This document shows, piece by piece, positions 37,058-41,259 of a stretch of DNA of 41,259 bases. The first letter of the stretch is position 1. The number at the start of each line of letters is the position of its first letter. This DNA is from Oscillospiraceae bacterium (lineage in GTDB: Bacteria > Bacillota > Clostridia > Christensenellales > Aristaeellaceae): NCBI GenBank assembly GCA_031269355.1, contig JAISZG010000045.1, positions 1 to 41,259 of the forward strand, in the 5' to 3' direction. The position numbers were made by a program, and so were the translations under genes. The notes under the pieces are model-generated. The model was not told where the DNA came from. It saw only the letters and a list, made by a program, of their open reading frames with translations, and did not search any database.

Positions 37058-38119
37058 ATGCTAGGCGAAATCTCCAATCTGAATCGTTATAAAACAATCT
37101 CTATTTCCCCTGAGAATCTTGACGGGGCGAAGGGCAAGGGAGGCGCGATACCGCTGGAGCTGGGTACTTCCCGCGACGCCGCGCGCGATCTGGGAACAGG
37201 CTGGAAAGTCAATCCGCGTATGTTCATTGAAGCAGGGGCTGTGTTGACGCTGGCCGACGTGGCTGACCAAGGCGAAATCCGGCACATATGGCTCACGCCG
37301 ACAGGCGTATGGCGCGGACAGATACTGCGCATTTACTGGGACGGGTCGGATATTCCTGCGGTAGAGTGTCCGCTTGGCGACTTTTTCGCAAACGGGCTTA
37401 ACGAATACGCGCCTGTCGTATCTGTTCCTGTATGCGTGAACCCCGGCTCTGCGTTTAACTGCTACTGGAGGATGCCGTTTAGGAAGGGCTTTCGTATAAC
37501 GCTTGAGAACAGAAATGAGAATCAGGTCTGCGTATACTACCAAATCACGTACGTCCGTAAACCCGTAAGCGAAAACGCGGGGTATTTCCACGCCCAGTTC
37601 AGGCGGGAGAATCCACTGCCATACATGAAGGATTTTGTAATGCTGGATGGCATTAAGGGCGCGGGACAGTATGTCGGTACGTATATGACGTGGGGCGTTC
37701 ACAACAACCTTTGGTGGGGTGAAGGCGAAGTAAAGATATTCATTGACGGTGATACGGAGTATCCGTCTATTTGTTATACAGGAACTGAGGATTACTTCTG
37801 TGGTTCTTATGATTTCGAAAATCAGAAGACTCACCAGTATGAGGAGTTCGTCACCCCTTACTGCGGTTTGCCGCAGGTAATACGTCCCGATACGCTGTAT
37901 CGTCCGCAGATGCGGTTTGGCATGTACCGCTGGCATATAACCGACCCGATATACTTTAGTGAAGATATTCGTGTAACCATACAGGCGTTGGGTTGGAGAA
38001 GCGTCGGCAGATACCTGCCTTTGCAGGATGACATAAGTTGCGTCGCTTACTTTTATATTGATAAGCCCTCATGCGCATTGCCCAAATTGGGTACGCCCGA
38101 TGATCTTGAGATTATCTGA
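37058..38119 (+). CDS. GH172 (DUF2961) furanosidase
   Basis: The 353-residue protein is a clear DUF2961 member: GEIRHIWLTPTG, RIYWDGSDIPAVECPLGDFF, MPFRKGFRITLENRNENQV, WGVHNNLWWGEGEVKIFIDG, YTGTEDYFCGSYDF and QRFGMYRWHIT-like RFGMYRWHITDPIYF. GH172 enzymes include alpha-D-fructofuranosidase and exo-alpha-D-arabinofuranosidases; the Glu of GTEDYF sits where a catalytic Glu is reported. No signal peptide, so cytoplasmic. I prefer ATG 37058 with GAGGTGA 8 nt upstream; a TTG at 37019 would overlap the DUF4185 gene. It is the last gene of the operon, followed by a terminator. Confidence 0.88.
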   Translation: MLGEISNLNRYKTISISPENLDGAKGKGGAIPLELGTSRDAARDLGTGWKVNPRMFIEAGAVLTLADVADQGEIRHIWLTPTGVWRGQILRIYWDGSDIPAVECPLGDFFANGLNEYAPVVSVPVCVNPGSAFNCYWRMPFRKGFRITLENRNENQVCVYYQITYVRKPVSENAGYFHAQFRRENPLPYMKDFVMLDGIKGAGQYVGTYMTWGVHNNLWWGEGEVKIFIDGDTEYPSICYTGTEDYFCGSYDFENQKTHQYEEFVTPYCGLPQVIRPDTLYRPQMRFGMYRWHITDPIYFSEDIRVTIQALGWRSVGRYLPLQDDISCVAYFYIDKPSCALPKLGTPDDLEII

Positions 38120-38160
38120 TTACACGTCGGAGCGCGCTGTGGGCATCATGGTGGAAGTAC

Positions 38161-38197
38161 CGGATATTTCCGTTATTAATACGGAAATATCCGTTTT
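38161..38197 (+). terminator. Terminator of the glycan operon
   Basis: A perfect 13-bp stem (38161-38173 and 38181-38193) with a 7-nt loop is followed by TTTT. It begins 41 nt after the GH172 stop and fits a Rho-independent terminator closing the operon. Confidence 0.85.
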
Positions 38198-38220
38198 CCA
38201 TAAGCACAACGGTTTCTCAG

Positions 38221-38310
38221 CTACAGCTCAGCAGGCGCGCCAATAGAGATATGGAACCGTAAAGCGTCAAGGGGGATCAGCCAACGCTTCTTAGCAGTAT
38301 CGGTAAGGGA
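38221..38310 (+). repeat. 90-bp direct repeat, right copy
   Basis: It matches 27301-27390 in the same orientation (79 of 90 identical by my count) and lies just beyond the operon terminator. Only the 90 bp are shared; the flanks differ. The minus strand is open for about 65 codons to a TAG at 38221-38223 without a ribosome binding site. The rest of 38311-38530 shows no gene. Confidence 0.85.
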
Positions 38311-38532
38311 GGGGATTTTGCAATAGTCGAGCAGACGCTGATACGGATAATATTCATTATTATCATCCAATGGACGCATAATATGCATCGCGGCGTTTCC
38401 CTTCTGAGCTTTACCAGATCAAATTTTACCAAATAAATAGGCTGTCTCAATTTGCTTGCGCCAAGAAAATAAAGAAAATAGAAACGCTGTCAATGAAAGC
38501 ACAGCGCTTGGCATAGCCGGAGTTGGCAATTC

Positions 38533-38561
38533 TTGACAAACCTGAACATAAATGATATCAT
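38533..38561 (+). promoter_or_regulatory. Promoter of the HxlR gene
   Basis: A perfect TTGACA (38533-38538) and TATCAT (38556-38561) are 17 bp apart, about 70 nt before the GTG start. Confidence 0.7.
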
Positions 38562-38629
38562 CCAACTTGATTATTATTTAAGTATACACATGTGGAGTAT
38601 TATAGATTGTAATATGGAGGATTGGCACG

Positions 38630-38992
38630 GTGAAATGCGATTGCGGCGCAAACGTTCACTGCCCTGTCGACGCTACTATTGATATGATAGGGGGTAAATA
38701 TAAATCGCTTATACTGTGGCATCTTATAAATAACACGCTTCGCTTTGGCGAATTGCGCAAGCTAATCCCGCAAGCAACGCCCAAAATGCTGACGCAGCAG
38801 CTTCGCGAGTTGGAGGAAAGCAATCTGGTTATTCGCACGGTCTACCCCGTCGTACCGCCCAAGGTAGAATATAGGCTATCCGAACTTGGCGAGAGCATAC
38901 GCCCCATTTTGGAAGCCATGTATAAATGGGGCGCAGATTATCTGAAGCGCAGCGGCATTGAAGTTAATTGCTCAATGACTGTTCGCGCTTAA
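38630..38992 (+). CDS. HxlR-family (DUF24) transcriptional regulator
   Basis: The 120-residue winged-helix protein carries the family core CPVDATIDMIGGKYKSLILW, LRFGELRKLIPQATPKMLTQ and QLRELEESNLVIRTVYPVVP. The start is GTG 38630, 9 nt after GGAGG. The N-terminus has three cysteines (3, 5 and 11); Cys11 is in the position of the conserved DUF24 cysteine that senses disulfide or quinone stress in HypR, YodB and CatR. A further cysteine is near the C-terminus. It converges on a nitroreductase, the same gene type that HypR controls. Confidence 0.93.
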   Translation: MKCDCGANVHCPVDATIDMIGGKYKSLILWHLINNTLRFGELRKLIPQATPKMLTQQLRELEESNLVIRTVYPVVPPKVEYRLSELGESIRPILEAMYKWGADYLKRSGIEVNCSMTVRA

Positions 38993-39063
38993 AATTATAA
39001 TAATATAAAAAATATATATAATGATTTTAAGCGCGCCTATTTAATCGAAGCGATTGGCGGGTT

Positions 39064-39822
39064 TCAATCCGATGGGGCGCTTTTGGCAAACTCACTCAGA
39101 TAACCTTTCGCCGAGCGATTCATCTCCCTCATAAAATCGCTGGCGTATTTGCGGTTATAAAACGCAGTCATTCGCCGTTTGAACTCTTGCAAATCCGTCG
39201 GAGCGATTCCCTCGCGCGCGCAGTACGAAAGCCTGGCGGATTCGACGGACGCTGGCTCATAACGATTTTCGAAAACGATCGATTCTTCGCTAAACCTCTG
39301 CGGCTTTTTTCTGGCGCAAGCAGCTGCTGTCGGATGCCCGGCGACAATCATCGCGGCCGGAAACACCTCGACGGGAAGCGCCAGCAATTCGCGAACACGT
39401 TCGCGATTTTCAAGTATATCCCCAATATAGCAGGAAGCAAGCTCAAGGCTTTCCGCCGCGACGACGAAGTTTTGCGCGGCAATAACCGCATCCGCGACCG
39501 CCAGCATAAGATCGCCAGTTTCCGGAGCGGTTGGTTCTATGTCGGCTGCGCGGTACATCTCCAGCCAGCGGCGGCAATCCGCAAGAAACACAACCACAAC
39601 CGGCGCGGTGGCTATGAACCGCTGATGGTCGCATAGATCGGCCAGTTCCGATTTGACCGCCGCATCAGTTATATCCAAAATTGTGTATAACATTTGATTT
39701 CCGGCGGTCGGCGCCTGGAATGCCGCTTCAAACAGCGTGTGTTTCGTTTCGGGGGACACAGGCTCATTCGTAAATGAGCGGCAGCTCTTCCGTAGGTAAA
39801 GCGAGCGGATTACATCGTTCAT
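39064..39822 (-). CDS. FMN-dependent nitroreductase family protein
   Basis: The 252-residue protein begins MNDVIRSLYLRKSCRSFTNE, typical of nitroreductases, with FMN-contact stretches RKSCRSF, APTAGNQ and LAVADAVIAAQNFVVAAESL, then LELASCYIGDI. Length suggests the NfsA/Frp group using NAD(P)H. ATG 39822 follows AAAGGAG; the frame runs to 39858 without need. It converges with the HxlR gene and is probably its target. Substrate (quinones, nitro compounds) is unknown. A perfect inverted repeat 43 nt upstream may be an operator. Confidence 0.92.
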   Translation of the reverse strand: MNDVIRSLYLRKSCRSFTNEPVSPETKHTLFEAAFQAPTAGNQMLYTILDITDAAVKSELADLCDHQRFIATAPVVVVFLADCRRWLEMYRAADIEPTAPETGDLMLAVADAVIAAQNFVVAAESLELASCYIGDILENRERVRELLALPVEVFPAAMIVAGHPTAAACARKKPQRFSEESIVFENRYEPASVESARLSYCAREGIAPTDLQEFKRRMTAFYNRKYASDFMREMNRSAKGYLSEFAKSAPSD

Positions 39823-39864
39823 GGCGGTGGCTCCTTTTATATGCTTTAATAAAAACATAAGCGA

Positions 39865-39894
39865 AAAATCTGAAAGTTATAGCTTTCAGATTTT
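39865..39894. promoter_or_regulatory. Perfect inverted repeat upstream of the nitroreductase gene
   Basis: A perfect 12-bp inverted repeat (39865-39876 and 39883-39894) with a 6-nt spacer lies 43 nt before the nitroreductase start and 73 nt after the stop of the next gene on the same strand. It is AT-rich and could be a terminator of the SH3 gene (TTTTTCG follows on the minus strand) or an operator for the HxlR protein. Confidence 0.5.
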
Positions 39895-39966
39895 CTGGAT
39901 ACGTGCTAGAGGGGCGCATCAAATCACGGCGAGCGCTATATAATTAATACTCAACTTCGCCGTATT

Positions 39967-40953
39967 TTATTCAGTCAACGTCATATACACAATCTCCCAA
40001 GGGCTTGTCGCGTTTTCTCGGCAAAGGATCCATATCCAATCCGTGTACTCGGTGTTAGGCTCGAAGCCTTCGGCGTCCGCGTTAGGTCCGGTGCGGAAGT
40101 CAGCGAAGAAAGCGATCCAGTTCGATGAGTCTTCCTCGCTTAGGGCGAAAGGGGCGACCAGAGCGTCGGACCGGGCTTCGTCGTATCGAAGTCCGTCAAC
40201 GGCGGCGATGGAATCGATTCGAGAGAACTCAATCAAAATCTTGGACGCAGCCGCGTTTAATACCACGTCGCTGAATTTTTGGCTTGATCGAAAATCCATT
40301 TTCGCGTCAATCATACGTCCCTCGACGTCTTGCCACATTCCGTCACCGTCTGTGCGTTCGATGAATCCAGTGATAGTCACGTAGCCGTTCTCGTCCGCGC
40401 GGGGATGCAGCGGGTCGTGCACACGCGCTTGAACGTGGTGCCAACCATTCATTATACCCATAACAGTTAGCATATCGGTATTTTGAAGAATAATATCTCC
40501 GCCAGTATTGCCCTCTCCGCTTTCTTCGCCCAGCGAATATGTAAGGTTGGCCGCCTGTGCCACGGGTTCTTTCACCAGCGTTGTGGAATTTTGGGCAAGC
40601 CTGTAATAAAGCAGCTCGGGTTCCACCTTTGAGGCGTCATCGCCGAAAGCGAGGTATTCCTTCATCATATATCCTTCAAGAAAACTCGCGTCCGCGTATC
40701 CTACGCGCACCTTCGCCCATTCGGCGGAGACGTCTTCAATAACTGCGATTTCCGTGCCGGTGTAGTATTGCATCAGCCGTTCGGAGGATATGCTTGGTTC
40801 CGCGCGAAGATTGAGCAGGCCAATATGGTTGTAGTTATTTACAATTGCGGACGTCTCAGAATTGACCGCCGCTTCCTCGGACGCGACTGCGCTAAAAGAT
40901 AAACCGATCGTTAATACGATAACGATAACTATTATGCGTATTTTACTATTCAC
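39967..40953 (-). CDS. Secreted SH3-domain protein of unknown function
   Basis: The 328-residue protein starts at GTG 40953, 7 nt after GGAGG, and has a signal peptide (about 1-25, cleaved after AVASEE-like AVA). An SH3b domain follows at about 40-105 with GLLNLRAEPSISSERLMQYY and SAEWAKVRVGYADASFLEGY. The remaining 220 residues match no family I know; the middle has a second SH3-like stretch around MLTVMGIMNGWHHVQARVHD. The frame extends to 41037 without support. It should act at the cell wall. No obvious partner is nearby. Confidence 0.8.
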   Translation of the reverse strand: MNSKIRIIVIVIVLTIGLSFSAVASEEAAVNSETSAIVNNYNHIGLLNLRAEPSISSERLMQYYTGTEIAVIEDVSAEWAKVRVGYADASFLEGYMMKEYLAFGDDASKVEPELLYYRLAQNSTTLVKEPVAQAANLTYSLGEESGEGNTGGDIILQNTDMLTVMGIMNGWHHVQARVHDPLHPRADENGYVTITGFIERTDGDGMWQDVEGRMIDAKMDFRSSQKFSDVVLNAAASKILIEFSRIDSIAAVDGLRYDEARSDALVAPFALSEEDSSNWIAFFADFRTGPNADAEGFEPNTEYTDWIWILCRENATSPWEIVYMTLTE

Positions 40954-41068
40954 AATTGAACCTCCAGTTAACGATCTAATGGCAACGGATATCGCGCCGC
41001 CACATAATAAACGATGCGCAAATGACAATTTATCCAATAACTTGACAAATTGGGTAAAGCGTATTGCT

Positions 41069-41104
41069 ATGCAGATCGCTGCTGAGATGCAGATCGCTGC
41101 TGAG
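41069..41104 (+). repeat. Tandem 18-bp duplication
   Basis: ATGCAGATCGCTGCTGAG is present twice in perfect tandem (41069-41086 and 41087-41104), followed by ATGA. It lies about 50 bp upstream of the rRNA-type promoter, where upstream activating or factor-binding sites are often found. Confidence 0.75.
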
Positions 41105-41151
41105 ATGAAACGCGCATGCTGAGCTGTAATAAAAAAACTTAAAAAAGTCTA

Positions 41152-41180
41152 TTGACAAGAGGGTGAAGACGTGGTAATCT
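41152..41180 (+). promoter_or_regulatory. Probable rRNA operon promoter
   Basis: A perfect TTGACA (41152-41157) and TAATCT (41175-41180) are 17 bp apart, preceded by an A/T-rich stretch (41128-41150) like an UP element. Downstream lies GGGGACCTTGAAAAC (41201-41215), close to the TTGAAAAC leader motif seen before 16S genes in Bacillota. Confidence 0.75.
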
Positions 41181-41247
41181 AACGAAGCTGTCACGACAGC
41201 GGGGACCTTGAAAACGATACAGGAATAAGAAGTAACGAACAGGTAGT

Positions 41248-41259
41248 AAATCCTAGAGT
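41248..41259 (+). rRNA. 5' end of 16S rRNA (cut by window edge)
   Basis: The window ends TCCTAGAGT. AGAGT (41255-41259) is the first part of the universal 16S start AGAGTTTGATC, so the mature 5' end would be near 41248. Five bases alone are weak, but the promoter and leader support it. Confidence 0.5.

Noticed and set aside
38221-38420. Short minus-strand reading frame covering the right 90-bp repeat as a gene
   Set aside because: No ribosome binding site. Its counterpart at the left repeat differs by nine amino acids from eleven base changes, so there is no coding constraint.
41187-41200. Small inverted repeat GCTGTCACGACAGC after the rRNA-type promoter as a regulatory stem-loop
   Set aside because: The stem is only 5-6 bp with a tiny loop; it may matter in the leader but cannot be distinguished from chance here.
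1-41259. CRISPR arrays, tRNA genes, riboswitches and phage genes
   Set aside because: I read for repeated spaced units, cloverleaf-like T-arms and known leader motifs and found none that I could support.

Overview
The window looks like chromosome of an uncultured, probably spore-forming member of Clostridia (Bacillota). The evidence is the Bacillus/Clostridium-type order rpoB-rpoC-L7Ae-like-rpsL-rpsG-fusA, a YtvI-type membrane protein, an SH3/VanW protein, AGGAGG-type ribosome binding sites, TTGACA/TATAAT promoters and an organisation of sugar-ABC transporter plus AraC regulator typical of gut or anaerobic-digester Clostridia. Several genes (rpoC, the cupin regulator, the 23.2 kb orphan, perhaps GH130) seem to start at TTG. 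The genus cannot be named from this sequence.

Layout. (1) 1-6896: the tail of a MITE, a GH130-like phosphorylase, a divergent pair of pectin-type enzymes (PcRGLX/YetA-like and an oligogalacturonate-lyase-like beta-propeller) and an MFS transporter, which together suggest uptake and breakdown of rhamnogalacturonan or pectin fragments. (2) 6952-8784: oligoendopeptidase F. (3) 9011-20219, minus strand: fusA, rpsG, rpsL, an L7Ae-like K-turn protein, rpoC and rpoB, driven by a consensus promoter at 20191-20219; rplJ-rplL are not upstream. (4) 20410-20622: a 213-bp TA-flanked MITE whose last base supplies the stop codon of ytvI; then ytvI and a VanW/SH3 protein. (5) 23257-27145: an orphan low-complexity protein, then an operon of an XRE-cupin regulator and an acyl-CoA synthetase. 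(6) 27423-38119: a self-contained glycan locus with a divergent AraC regulator and a plus-strand operon of LRR lipoprotein, DUF6259-like protein, sugar-binding protein, two permeases, DUF4185 and GH172 (DUF2961). (7) 38630-40953: an HxlR regulator, a nitroreductase and a secreted SH3 protein. (8) 41152-41259: a promoter and leader that look like the start of an rRNA operon, cut by the window edge at the first bases of 16S.

The most interesting system is region 6. Some DUF4185 proteins are endo-D-arabinanases and some GH172 proteins are exo-D-arabinofuranosidases, so a secreted DUF4185 protein, an oligosaccharide importer and a cytoplasmic GH172 enzyme in one operon form a plausible D-arabinan (or other rare furanoside) utilisation pathway in a Gram-positive. 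The module is bracketed by two 90-bp direct repeats (27301-27390 and 38221-38310; 11 mismatches by my count), which suggests it moved as a cassette. Other notable points are a palindromic repeat inserted in frame inside the YetA-like lyase gene, Arg at the S12 position where Lys-to-Arg gives streptomycin resistance, and paired MITE copies.
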